A stretch of DNA of 64,000 bases from Archivesica marissinica. Its lineage: Eukaryota > Mollusca > Bivalvia > Venerida > Vesicomyidae. The notes beneath the pieces were generated by a model. That model did not search any database. It saw nothing but the letters and a program-made list of their open reading frames with translations, and was not told where the DNA came from. The translations under genes and the position numbers were made by a program. This document shows, piece after piece, positions 28,370 through 42,365 of this stretch. The stretch lies in assembly GCA_014843695.1 (NCBI GenBank), contig CM026391.1, positions 41,392,598 through 41,456,597 on the forward strand, written 5' to 3'. Numbering within the stretch: the first letter of the stretch is position 1; each line of letters begins with the position of its first letter.

Positions 28370-31300
28370 ATTCAACTGACATGTGTACATAATCACATAT
28401 CCAATGCACATATCCAACTGACATGTGTACATAATCAAGATCCAATGCACATATCCAACTGACATGTGTACATAATCACATATCCAATGCACATATCCAA
28501 GACATGTGTACATAGTCACATATCCAATGCACATATCCAACTGACATGTGTACATAATCACATATCCAATGCACATATTCAAGACATGTGTACACAGTCA
28601 TATATCCAATGCACATAACACTGAAATGTGTACTTAATCACATATCCAATGTACATATTCAATTGACATGTGTACATAATCACATATCAAATGTAAATAT
28701 TCAACTGGCATGTGTAAATAATCAAGATCCAATGCACATATCCAACTGACATGTGTACATAGTCACATATCCAATGCACATATCCAACTGACATGTGTAC
28801 ATAATCACATATCCAATGCACATATCCAACTGACATTTGTACATAATCACATATCCAATGTATATATTCAACTGGCATGTGTACATAATCAAGATCCAAT
28901 GCACATTTCCAACTGACATGTGTACATAGTTACATATCCAATGCACATATCCAACTGACATGTGTACATATTCACATATCCAATGCACATATCCAACTGA
29001 CATGTGTACTTAATCACATATCCAATGCACATATCCAACGGACATGTGTACATACTCACATATCCAATGTACATATTTACCTGACATGTGTACATAATCA
29101 CATATCCAATGTACATATTCAATTGACATGTGTACATAATCACATATCCAATGAACCTATCCAACTGAAATGTGTACATAATCACATATCCAAAGCACAT
29201 ATCCAAGACATGTGTACATAGTCACATATCCAATGCACATATCCAACTGACATGTGTACATAATCATATATCCAATGTACATATTCAACTGACATGTGTA
29301 CATAATCACATATCCAATGCACATATCTAAGACATGTGTACATAGTCACATATCCAATGCACATATCCAACTGACATGTGTACATAATCACATATCCAAT
29401 GTACATATTCAACTGGCATGGGTACATAGTCACATATCCAATGCACATATTCAACTGACATATGTACATAGTCACATATCCAATGCACATATCCAACTGA
29501 CATGTGTACATAATCACATATCCAATGCACATAACCTAGACATGTGTACACAGTCACATATCCAATGCACATATCAAACTGACATGTGTACATAATCACA
29601 TATCCAATGCACATAACCAAGTGGCATGTGTACACAATCAAATATCCAATGCACATAGCCAAGTGGCATGTTTACACAATCAAATATCCAATGCACATAA
29701 CCAACTGACATGTGTACCTAATCACATATCCAATGTACATATTTACCTGACATGTGTACATAATCACATATCCAATGTACATATTCAACTGACATGTGTA
29801 CATAATCACATATCCAATGAACCTATCCAACTGACATGTGTATATAATCACATATCCAAAGCACATATCCAAGACATGTGTACATAGTCACATATCCAAT
29901 GCACATATCCAACTGACATGTGTACATAATCATATATCCAATGTACATATTCAACTGACATGTGTACAAAATCACATATCCAATATACATATCCAACTGA
30001 CATGTGTACATAATCACATATCCAATGCAAATATCCAACTGACATGTGTACATAATCAAGATCCAATGCATATATTCAACTGACATGTGTACATAATCAC
30101 ATATCCAATGCACATATCCAACTGACATGTGTACATGGTCACATATCCAATGCACATATCCAACTGACATGTGTACATAATCACATATCCAATGCACATA
30201 TCCAACTGACATGTGTACATAATCACATATCCAATGTACATATTCAACTGGCATGTGTACATAATCAAGATCCAATGCACATATGCAACTGACATGTGTA
30301 CATATTCACATATCCAATGCACATATCCAACTGTCATGTGTACATAATCACATATCCAATGCACATATCCAACTGACATGTGTACATAATCAAGATCCAA
30401 TGCACATATCCAACTGACATGTGTACATTATCAAGATCCAATGCTACATATTCAACTGACATGTGTACATAATCACATATCCAATGCACATATCCAACGG
30501 ACATGTGTACATAATCACATATCCAATGCACATATCCAACTCACATGTGTACATAATCACATATCCAATGCATATAACCAACTGCCATGTGTACATAATC
30601 AAGATCCAATGCACATTTCCAACTCACATGTGTACATAATCACATATCCAATGCATATAACCAACTGACATGTGTACATAATCACATATCCAATGCACAT
30701 ATCCAACTGACATGTGTACATAATCAAGATCCAATGCACATATTCAACTGACATGTGTACAAAATCACATATCCAATATACATATCCAACTGTCATGTGT
30801 ACATAATCACATATCCAATGCAAATATCCAACTGACATGTGTACATAATCAAGATCCAATGCATATATTCAACTGACATGTTTATATAATCAAGATCCAA
30901 TGCACATATTCAACTGACATGTGTACAAAATCACATATCCAATATACATATCCAACTGTCATGTGTACTTAATCACATATCCAATGCAAATATCCAACTG
31001 ACATGTGTACATGAGCAAGATCCAATGCACATATTCAAATGACATGTGTACATAATCACATATAAAATGCACATATCCAACTGCCATGTGTACATAATCA
31101 CATATCCAATGCACATATCAAACTGACATGTGTACATAATCAAGATCCAATGCACATATCCAACTGACATGTGTACATAATCAAGATCCAATGCTACATA
31201 TTCAACTGACATGTGTACATAATCACATATCCAATGCACATATCCAACGGACATGTGTACATACTCACATATCCAATGCACATATCCAACTGACATGTGT

Positions 31301-33044
31301 ACATAATCACATATCCAATGCACATAGCCAAGTGGCATGTGTACACAATCAAATATCCAATGCACATAGCCAAGTGGCATGTGTACACAATCAAGTATCC
31401 AATGCACATAACCAACTGACATGTGTACCGAATCACATATCCAATGTACATATTCAACTGACATGTGTACATAATCACATATCCAATGTACATATTAAAC
31501 TGGCATGTGTACATAATCACATATCCAATTGACCTATCCAACTGACATGTGTACATAATCACATATCCAATGCACATATCCAAGACATGTGTACAGAGTC
31601 ACATATCCAATGCACATATCCAACTGAAATGTGTACATAATCACATATCCAATGTACATATTCAACTGACATGTGTACATAATCACATATCCAATGCACA
31701 TATCCAACGGACATGTGTACCTACTCACATATCCAATGCACATATCCAACTGACATGTGTACATAATCACATATCCAATGTACATATTCAACTGGCATGG
31801 GTACATAGTCACATATCCAATGCACATATTCAACTGACATATGTACATAGTCACATATCCAATGCACATATCCAACTGACATGTGTACATAATCACATAT
31901 CCAATGCACATATCCAAGACATGTGTACACAATCACATATCCAATGCACATATTCAACTGACATGTGTACATAGTCACATATCCAATGTACATATCCAAC
32001 TGACCTGTGTACATAATCAAGATCCAATGCACATATCCAACTGACATGTGTACATAATCACATATCCAATACACATATCCAACTGAAATGTGTACATAAT
32101 CACATATCCAATGCACATATCGAAGACATGTGTATATAGTCACATATCCAATGCACATATTCAAATGACATGTGTACATAATCACATATCCAATGCACAT
32201 ATCCAACTGACATGTGTACATAATCAAGATCCAATGCACATATCCAACTGACATGTGTACATAATCACATATCCAATGCACATATCCAAGACATGTTTAC
32301 ATAGTCACATATCCAATGAACATATCCAACTGACATGTGTACATAATCACATATACAATGCACATATTCAAGACATGTGTACACAGTCACATATCCAATG
32401 CACATATGAAACTGACATGTGTACATAATCACATATCCAATGTACTTATTCAATTGACATGTGTACATAATCACATATCCAATGTACATATTCAACTGGC
32501 ATGTGTACATAATCAAGATCCAATGCACATTTCCAACTGACATGTGTACATTGTCACATATCCAATGCACATAGCCAACTGACATGTGTACGTAATCACA
32601 TATCCAATGCACATATCCAACTGACATGTGTACATAATCAAGATACAATGCACATATTCAACTGACATGTGTACAAAATCACATATCCAATGCACATATC
32701 CAACTGACATGTGTACATAATCACATATCCAATACACATATCCAACTGACATGTGTACATAATCACATATCCAATGTACATATTCAACTGGCATGTGTAC
32801 ATAATCAAGATCCAATGCATATATTCAACTGACATGTGTACACAATCAAGATCCAATGCACATATCCAACTGACATGTGTACATAATCAAGATCCAATGC
32901 TACATATTCAACTGACATGTGTACATAATCACATATCCAATGCACATATCCAACGGACATTTGTACATACTCACATATCTAATGCACATATCCAACTGAC
33001 ATGTGTACATAATCACATATCCAATGCACATAACCAAGTGAAAT
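28370..33044 (+). repeat. Block X, copy 1 (about 4.7 kb)
   Basis: Matches 59110-63830 at a constant distance of 30,746 bp (28687 and 59433; 29182 and 59928; 30056 and 60802), changing to 30,744 after a 2-bp loss near 61099. The right half (30587-33044) also matches 55543-57985 at 24,956 bp. Private markers include ACATGAGCAAGATCC near 31009, GTACCGAATC near 31425, CATATCGAAGACATG near 32115 and ACGTAATC near 32590. Between about 30587 and 32940 I found no difference from the other two copies apart from the gap. Confidence 0.92.
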
Positions 33045-33294
33045 GTGTACACAATCAAATATCCAATGCACATAGCCAAGTGGCATGTGTACACAATCAA
33101 ATATCCAATGCACATAACCAAGTGGCATGTGTACACAATCAAATATCCAATGCACATAGCCAAGTGGCATGTGTACACAATCAAATATCCAATGCACATA
33201 GCCAAGTGGCATGTGTACAAAATCAAATATCCAATGCACATAACCAAGTGGCATGTGTACACAATCAAATATCCAATGCACATAACCAACTGTC
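33028..33294 (+). repeat. B-subfamily cluster (six monomers)
   Basis: Six to seven consecutive B monomers alternating CACATAACC and CACATAGCC forms. The first has AAGTGAAATG rather than AAGTGGCATG. That private change is shared with the degraded end of the window near 63765, which links the two loci. The cluster lies at the right edge of block X. Confidence 0.9.
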
Positions 33295-34563
33295 ATGTGT
33301 ACCTCATCACATTTCCAATGTACATATTCAACTGACCTGTGTACATAATCGCATATCCAATGTACATATTCAACTGGCATGTGTACATAATCACATATCC
33401 AATGCACATATCCAACTGACATGTGTATATAATCACATATCCAATGCATATATCCAAGACATGTGTACATAGTCACATATCCAATGCACATATCCAACTG
33501 ACATGTGTACATAATCACATATCCAATGTACATATTCAACTGACATGTGTACATAATCACATATCCAATGCACATATCCAAGACATGTGTACATAGTCAC
33601 ATATCCAATGTACATATCCAACTGACATGTATACATAGTCACATATCCAATGCACATATCCGACTGACATGTGTTCATAATCAAATATCCAATGCACATA
33701 TCCAAGACATGTGTATATAGTCACATATCCAATGCACATATTCAAATGACATGTGTACATAATCACATATCCAATGCACATATCCAACTGACATGTGTAA
33801 ATAATCAAGAACCAATGCACATATCCAACTGACATGTGTACATAATCACATATCCAATGCACATATCCAAGACATGTTTACATAGTCACATATCCAATGC
33901 ACATATCCAACTGACATGTGTACATAATCACATATCCAATACACATATCCAACTGAAATGTGTACATAATCACATATCCAATGCACATATCGAAGACATG
34001 TGTATATAGTCACATATCCAATGCACATATTCAAATGACATGTGTACATAATCACATATCCAATGCACATATCCAACTGACATGTGTACATAATCAAGAT
34101 CCAATGCACATATCCAACTGACATGTGTACATAATCACATATCCAATGCACATATCCAAGACATGTGTACATAATCACATATCCAATGCACATATCCAAC
34201 TGACATGCGTACATAATCAAGATCCAATGCACATATTCAACTGACATGTGTACACAGTCACATATCCAATGCACATATCAAACTGACATGTGTACATAAT
34301 CACATATCAATGTACATATCCAACTGACATGTGTACATAATCACATATCCAATGCACATATCCAACGACATGTGTACATAATCAATATCCAATGCACATA
34401 TCCAACTGACATGTGTACATAATCACATATCCAATGCACATATCCAAACACATGTGTACATAATCACATATCCAATGCACATATCCAACTGACATGTGTA
34501 CATAATCACATATCCAATATACATATTCAACTGGCATGTGTACATAATAAATATCCAATGCAC
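33045..34563 (+). repeat. Mixed satellite between block X and the first gap
   Basis: After the B cluster, monomers are mainly canonical, with GTACCTCATCACATTTCC near 33300 and AATCGCATATCC near 33347. Segment 33900-34160 repeats markers of 32040-32290 (CATATCGAAGACATGTGTATATAG near 33988 and 32118), a local duplication about 1.87 kb apart. A few bases are missing at 34305 and 34365. Confidence 0.85.
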
Positions 34564-35563
34564 NNNNNNNNNNNNNNNNNNNNNNNNNNNNNNNNNNNNN
34601 NNNNNNNNNNNNNNNNNNNNNNNNNNNNNNNNNNNNNNNNNNNNNNNNNNNNNNNNNNNNNNNNNNNNNNNNNNNNNNNNNNNNNNNNNNNNNNNNNNNN
34701 NNNNNNNNNNNNNNNNNNNNNNNNNNNNNNNNNNNNNNNNNNNNNNNNNNNNNNNNNNNNNNNNNNNNNNNNNNNNNNNNNNNNNNNNNNNNNNNNNNNN
34801 NNNNNNNNNNNNNNNNNNNNNNNNNNNNNNNNNNNNNNNNNNNNNNNNNNNNNNNNNNNNNNNNNNNNNNNNNNNNNNNNNNNNNNNNNNNNNNNNNNNN
34901 NNNNNNNNNNNNNNNNNNNNNNNNNNNNNNNNNNNNNNNNNNNNNNNNNNNNNNNNNNNNNNNNNNNNNNNNNNNNNNNNNNNNNNNNNNNNNNNNNNNN
35001 NNNNNNNNNNNNNNNNNNNNNNNNNNNNNNNNNNNNNNNNNNNNNNNNNNNNNNNNNNNNNNNNNNNNNNNNNNNNNNNNNNNNNNNNNNNNNNNNNNNN
35101 NNNNNNNNNNNNNNNNNNNNNNNNNNNNNNNNNNNNNNNNNNNNNNNNNNNNNNNNNNNNNNNNNNNNNNNNNNNNNNNNNNNNNNNNNNNNNNNNNNNN
35201 NNNNNNNNNNNNNNNNNNNNNNNNNNNNNNNNNNNNNNNNNNNNNNNNNNNNNNNNNNNNNNNNNNNNNNNNNNNNNNNNNNNNNNNNNNNNNNNNNNNN
35301 NNNNNNNNNNNNNNNNNNNNNNNNNNNNNNNNNNNNNNNNNNNNNNNNNNNNNNNNNNNNNNNNNNNNNNNNNNNNNNNNNNNNNNNNNNNNNNNNNNNN
35401 NNNNNNNNNNNNNNNNNNNNNNNNNNNNNNNNNNNNNNNNNNNNNNNNNNNNNNNNNNNNNNNNNNNNNNNNNNNNNNNNNNNNNNNNNNNNNNNNNNNN
35501 NNNNNNNNNNNNNNNNNNNNNNNNNNNNNNNNNNNNNNNNNNNNNNNNNNNNNNNNNNNNNNN
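34564..35563. other. Assembly gap, exactly 1,000 N
   Basis: A run of N from 34564 to 35563. The round length indicates a placeholder, not a measured distance. Both edges are satellite, so the missing part is probably more of the same array with its true size unknown. Confidence 0.99.
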
Positions 35564-38137
35564 ACATATTCAACTGACATGTGTACATAGCCACATATCC
35601 AATGCACATATCCAACTGACATGTGTACATAATCACATATCCAATGCACATATCCAACTAACATGTGTACATAATCACATATCCAATGTACATATTCAAC
35701 TGGCATGTGTACATAATCAAGATCCAATGCACATATCCAACTGACATGTGTACATAGTCACATATCCAATGCACATATCTAACTGACATGTGTACATAAT
35801 CACATATCCAATGCACATATCCAACTGACATGTGTACATAATCACATATCCAATGTACATATGCAACTGGCATGTGTAAATAATCAAGATCCAATGCACA
35901 TATCCAACTGACATGTGAATTATTCACATATTCAATGCACATATCCAACTGACATGTGTACATAATCACATATCCAATGTACATATTCAACTGGCATGTG
36001 TACATAATCAAGATCCAATGCACACATCCAACTGACATGTGTACATAATCTCATATCCAATGTACATATTCAACTGGCATGTGTACATAATCAAGATCCA
36101 ATGCACATATCCAACTGCCATGTGTACATAATCAAGATCCAATGCACATATTCAATTGACATGTGTACATAATCACATATCCAATGCACATATCCAACTG
36201 ACATGTGTACATACTCACATATCCAATGCACATATCCAACTGACATGTGTACATAATCACATATCCAATGCACATATCCAACTGACATGTGTACATAATC
36301 ACATATCCAATGCACATATCCAACTGATATGTGCACATAATCATATATCCAATGCACATATCCAACTGACATTTGTACATAATCACATATCAAATGCACA
36401 TATCCAACTGACATGTGCACATAATCACATATCCAATGCACATATCCAACTGACATGTGTACATAATCACATATCCAATGTACATATTCAACTGGCATGT
36501 GTACATAATCAAGATCCAATGCACATATCCAACTGACATGTGTACATAATCACATATCCAATGCACATAACCAACTACAGGTACATAATCAAATATCCAA
36601 TGCACATAACCAACTGACATGTGTACACAATCAAATATCCAATCACATAACCAACTGGCATGTGTACACAATCAAATATCGAATGTACATAACCAAGTGA
36701 CATGGGTACACAATCAAATATCCAATGCACATAACCAAGTGGCATGTGTACACAATCAAATATCCAATGCACATAACCAAGTGGCATGTGTACACAATCA
36801 CATATCCAATGCACATATCCAACTGACATATGTACATAGTCACATATCCAATACACATATCCAAGACATGTGTACATAATCACATATCCAATGCACATAT
36901 TCAACTGACATGTGTACATAGTCACATATCCAATGCACATATCCAACTGACATGTGTACATAATCAATATCCAATGCACATATCCAACTGACATGTGTAC
37001 ATAATCACATATCCAATGCACATATCCAACTGACATGTGTACATAGTCAATATCCAATGCACATATCCAACTGACATGTGTACATAATCACATATCCAAT
37101 GCACATATCCAAGACATGTGTACATAATCACATATCCAATGTACATATTCAACTGACATGTGTACATAATCAAGATCCAATGCACATATCCAACTGACAT
37201 GTGTACATAATCACATATCCAATGCACATATCCAACTGACATGTGTACATAATCACATATCCAATGCACATATCCAAGACATGTGTACATAGTCACATAT
37301 CCAATGTACATATTCAACTGGCATGTGTACATAATCAATATCCAATGCACATATCCAACTGACATGTGTACATAATCACATATCCAATGCACATATCCAA
37401 CTGACATGTGTACATAGTCATATATCCAATGCACATATCCAACTGACATGTGTACATAATCACATATCCAATGCACATATCCAACTGACATGTGTACATA
37501 GTCACATATCCAATGCACATATTCAACTGACATGTGTACATAGTCACATATCCAATGTACATATTCAACTGGCATGTGTACATAATCAATATCCAATGCA
37601 CATATCCAACTGACATGTGTACATAGTCACATATCCAATGCACATATCCAACTGACATGTGTACATAATCACATATCCAATGCACATATCCAACTGACAT
37701 GTGTACATAATCACATATCCAATGCACATATTCAACTGGCATGTGTACATAATCAAGATCCAATGCACATATCCAACTGACATGTGTACATAATCACATA
37801 TCCAATGCACATATCCAACTGACATGTGTACATAATCACATATCCAATGCACATATCCAACTGACATGTGTACATAATCAAGATCCAATGCACATATTCA
37901 ACTGACATGTGTACATAATCACATATCCAATGCACATATCCAACTGACATGTGTACATAATCACATATCCAATACACATATCCAACTGACATGTGTACAT
38001 AATCACATATCCAATGCACATATCCAACTGACATGTGTACATAATCACATATCCAATGCACATATCCAATTGACAAGTGTACATAATCACATATCCAATG
38101 CACATATCCAACTGACATGTGTACATAGTCACATATC
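35564..38137 (+). repeat. Mostly canonical satellite after the first gap
   Basis: Mainly canonical, CAAGATCC and CCAAGACATG monomers. Odd units are ACATGTGAATTATTCACATATTC near 35914 and several GTGCACATAATC units near 36332 and 36417. 36156-36470 and 37060-38060 are rather uniform. No element other than the satellite is visible. Confidence 0.88.
36585..36800 (+). repeat. B-subfamily cluster with small deletions at its left side
   Basis: About five monomers of B type (ACACAATCAAAT with CACATAACCAAGTGGCATG), plus forms such as AAGTGACATGGG near 36697. Just to the left, at 36570-36655, bases are missing (AACTACAGGTACATAATC, CCAATCACATAACC), which looks like uncorrected sequence. Confidence 0.85.
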
Positions 38138-38345
38138 CAATGCACATAACCAAGTGGCATGTGTACACTATCAAATATCCAATGCACATAGCCAAGTGGC
38201 ATGTGTACACAATCAAATATCCAATGCACATAACCAAGGCATGTGTACACAATCAAATATCCAATGCACATAACCAAGTGGCATGTGTACACAATCAAAT
38301 ATCCAATGCACATAACCAACTGGCATGTGTACACAATCAAATATC
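38138..38345 (+). repeat. B-subfamily cluster
   Basis: About five B monomers. One near 38231 is shortened to CCAAGGCATG. It follows a TTGACAAGTG unit near 38071, the same order seen near 1228, 5318, 10509 and 18159, so this is a rearranged relative of that module. Confidence 0.88.
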
Positions 38346-38760
38346 CAATGCACATATCCAACTGACATGTGTACATAATCACATATCCAATGCACATATC
38401 CAACTGACATGTGTACATAATCACATATCCAATGCACATATCCAACTGACATGTGTACATAATCACATATCCAATGCACATATCCAACTGACATGTGTAC
38501 ATAATCACATATCCAATGCACATATCCAACTGACATGTGTACATAATCAATATCCAATGCACATATCCAACTGACATGTGTACATAATCAATATCCAATG
38601 CACATATCCAACTGACATGTGTACATAATCAATATCCAATGCACATATCCAACTGACATGTGTACATAATCACATATCCAATGCACATATCCAACTGACA
38701 TGTGTACATAATCACATATCCAATGCACATATCCAACTGACATGTGTACATAATCACATA
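38345..38760 (+). repeat. Homogeneous canonical stretch with regular CAATATCC units
   Basis: About ten monomers, including four perfect ones at 38365-38532. They are followed by three successive 41-bp units in which CACATATCC is shortened to CAATATCC (near 38548, 38590 and 38631), then more canonical units. This is one of the least diverged stretches in the window and lies directly after a B-subfamily cluster. Confidence 0.85.
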
Positions 38761-39039
38761 TCCAATGTACATATTCAACTGACATGTGTATATAATCAAG
38801 ATCCAATGCACATATCCAACTGACATGTGTACATAATCACATATCCAATGCACATATCCAACTGACATGTGTACATAATCACATATCCAATGCACATATC
38901 CAACTGACATGTGTACATAATCACATATCCAATGTACATATTCAACTGGCATGTGTACATAATCAAGATCCAATGCACATATCCAACTGACATGTGTACA
39001 TATTCACATATCCAATGCACATAACCAACTGACATGTGT

Positions 39040-42000
39040 ACATAGTCACATATCCAATGCACATAACCAAGTGGCATGTGTACACAATCAAATATCCAAT
39101 GCACATAACCAAGTGGCATGTGTACACAATAAAATATCCAATGCACATAACCAACTGACATGTGTACATAATCACATATCCAATGTACATATTCAACTGA
39201 CATGTGTACATAATCACATATCCAATGTACCTATTCAACTGGCATGTGTACATAATCACATATCCAATGCACATATCCAACTGACATGTGTACATAATCA
39301 CATATCCAATGCACATATCCAAGACATGTGTACATAATCACATATCCAATGCACATATCCAACTGACATGTGTACATAATCACATATCCAATGTACATAT
39401 TCAACTGGCATGTGTACATAATCACATATCCAATGCACATATCCAACTGACTTGTGTACATAATCACATATCCAATGCACATATCCAACTCACATGTGTA
39501 CATAATCACATATCCAATCCAATGCACATAGCCAAGTGGCATGTGTACACAATCAAATATCCAATGCACATAGCCAAGTGGCATGTGTACACAATCAAAT
39601 ATCCAATGCACATTACCAACTGACATGTGTACCTAATCACATATTCAATGTACATATTCAACTGACATGTGTACATAATCACATATCCAATGTACATATT
39701 CAACTGGCATGTGTACATAATCACATATCCAATGCACATATCCAACTGACATGTGTACATAATCACATATCCAATGTACATATCCAAGATATGTGTACAT
39801 AGTCACATATCCAATGCACATATCCAACTGACATGTGTACATAATCACATATCCAATGCACATATTCAACTGACATATGTACATAGTCACATATCCAATG
39901 AAACATATCCAACTGACATGTGTACATACCCACATATCCAATGCACATATCTAATACATGTGTACATAGTCACATATCCAATGCACATATTCAACTGACA
40001 TGTGTACATAGTCACATATCCAATGTACATATCCAAATGACATGTGTACATAATCAAGATCCAATGCACATATCCAACTGACATGTGTACATTGTCACAT
40101 ATCCAATGCACATATCCAACTGACATGTGTACATAATCACATATCCATTGCACATATCTAACTGACATGTGTACATAATCACATATCCAATGTACATATT
40201 CAACAGGCATGTGTACATAATCAAGATCCAATGCACATATCCAACTGACATGTGTACATGGTCACATATCCAATGCACATATCCAACTGACATGTGTACC
40301 TAATCACATATCCAATGCACATATCCAACTGACATGTGTACATAATCACATATCCAATGTACATATTCAACTGGCATGTGTACATAGTCAAGATCCAATG
40401 CAAATATCCAACTGACATGTGTACATAATGACATATCCAATGCACATATCCAACTGACATGTGTACATAATCACATATCCAATGCACATATCCAACTGAC
40501 ATGTCTACATAATCACATATCCAATGTACATATTCAACTGGCATGTGTACATTATCAAGATCCAATGCATATTTTCAACTGACAAGTGTACACTATCAAG
40601 ATCCAATGCACATATCCAACTGACATGTGTACATAATCACATATCCAATGCACATATCCAACTGACATGTGTACATACTCACATATCAAATGTACATATT
40701 CAACTGACATGTGTACATAATCAAGATACAATGCACATATTCAACTGACATGTGTACATTATCACATATCCAATGCACATAGCCAACTGACATGTGTACA
40801 TAGTCACATATCCAATGCACATATCCAACTGACATGTGTACATAATCACATATCCAATATCCAACTGACATGTGTAAATAATCAATATCCAATGCACATA
40901 TCCAACTTACATGTGTACATAATCACATATCCAATGCACATATCCAAGACATTTGTACATAGTCACATATCCAATGCACATTACTAAGTGGCATGTGTAC
41001 ACACTCAAATATCCAATGCACATAACCAACTGACATGTGTACATAGTCACATATCCAATATACATATTCAACTGGCATGTGTACATAATCACATATCCAA
41101 TGCACATATCCAACTGACATGCGTACATAATCACATATCCAATGCATATATCCAAGACATGTGTACATAGAGACATATCCAACGCACATATCCAACTGAC
41201 ATGTGTACATAATCACATATCCAATGTACATATTCAACTGGTATGTGTACATAATCACATATCCAATATCCAACTGACATGTGTAAATAATCAATATCCA
41301 ATGCACATATCCAACTGACATGTGTACATAGTCACATATCCATTGCAAATAACCAACTGACATGTGTAAATAATCAAATATCCAATGCACATAGCCAAGT
41401 GGCATGTGTCCACAATCAAATATCCAATGCACATATCCAACTGACATGTGTACATAATCACATATCCAATGCACATATCCAAGACATGTGTACATAGTCA
41501 CATATCCAATGCACATATCCAACTGACATGTGTACATAATCACATATCCCATGCACATATTCAAGACATGTGTACATAATCACATATCCAATGGACATAT
41601 TCAACTGACATGTGTACATACTCACAGATCCAATGCACATATTCAACTGGCATGTGTACATACTGAAGATCCAATGCACATATCCAACTGACATGTGTAC
41701 ATAATCACATATCCAATACACATATCCAAGACATGTGTACATAGTCACATATCCAATGCACATATTCAACTGACATGAGTACATATTCACATATCCAATA
41801 TACATGTTCAACTGGCATGTGCATATAATCAAGATCCAATGCACATATCCAACTGACATGTGTACAATGTCACATATCCAATGCACATATCCAACTCACA
41901 TGTGTACATACTTACATATCCAATGCACATATCCAACTGACATGTGTACATAATCACATATCCAATGTACATATTCAACTGGCATTTGAACATAATCAAG

Positions 42001-42365
42001 ATCCAATGCACATATCCAACTGACATATGTTCATATTCACATATCCAATGCACATAACCAACTGACATGTGTACATAATCACATATCCAATGCACATATC
42101 CAACTAACATGTGTACATTATCAAGATCCAATGCACATATTCAACTGACATGTGTACATAATCACATATCCAATGCACATATCCAACTGACATGTGTACA
42201 TAATCACATATCCAATACACATATCCATCTGACATGTGTACTTAATCACATATCCAATGCACATATCCAACTGAAATGTGTACATAATCACATATCCAAT
42301 GCACATATCCAATTGACAAGTGTACATAATCATATATCCAATGCACATATCCAACTGATATGTGT
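39040..42365 (+). repeat. Higher-order repeat U, copy 1 (about 3,326 bp)
   Basis: Positions correspond to copy 2 at 3,326 bp on the left (39071 and 42397; 39288 and 42614) and 3,749 bp on the right (39753 and 43502; 39887 and 43636; 40907 and 44656). The 423-bp step is an extra duplication in copy 2. It contains CCAATCCAATG near 39518, TGAAACAT near 39898 and a T segment at its right end. Confidence 0.87.
41290..42135 (+). repeat. Repeat family T, copy at 41.3-42.1 kb
   Basis: Same internal order and spacing as the 23.9-kb copy (41291 to 41829 is 538 bp). It has more private substitutions, for example CTCACAGATCC near 41623, ATACTGAAGATCC near 41662, CATTTGAACATAATC near 41983 and CATATGTTCATATTC near 42022. 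The extra changes suggest a longer independent history. Confidence 0.85.

Noticed and set aside
34441..35640. Very long reading frames across the first N gap
   Set aside because: They exist only because N is read as an unknown residue. The flanks are satellite.
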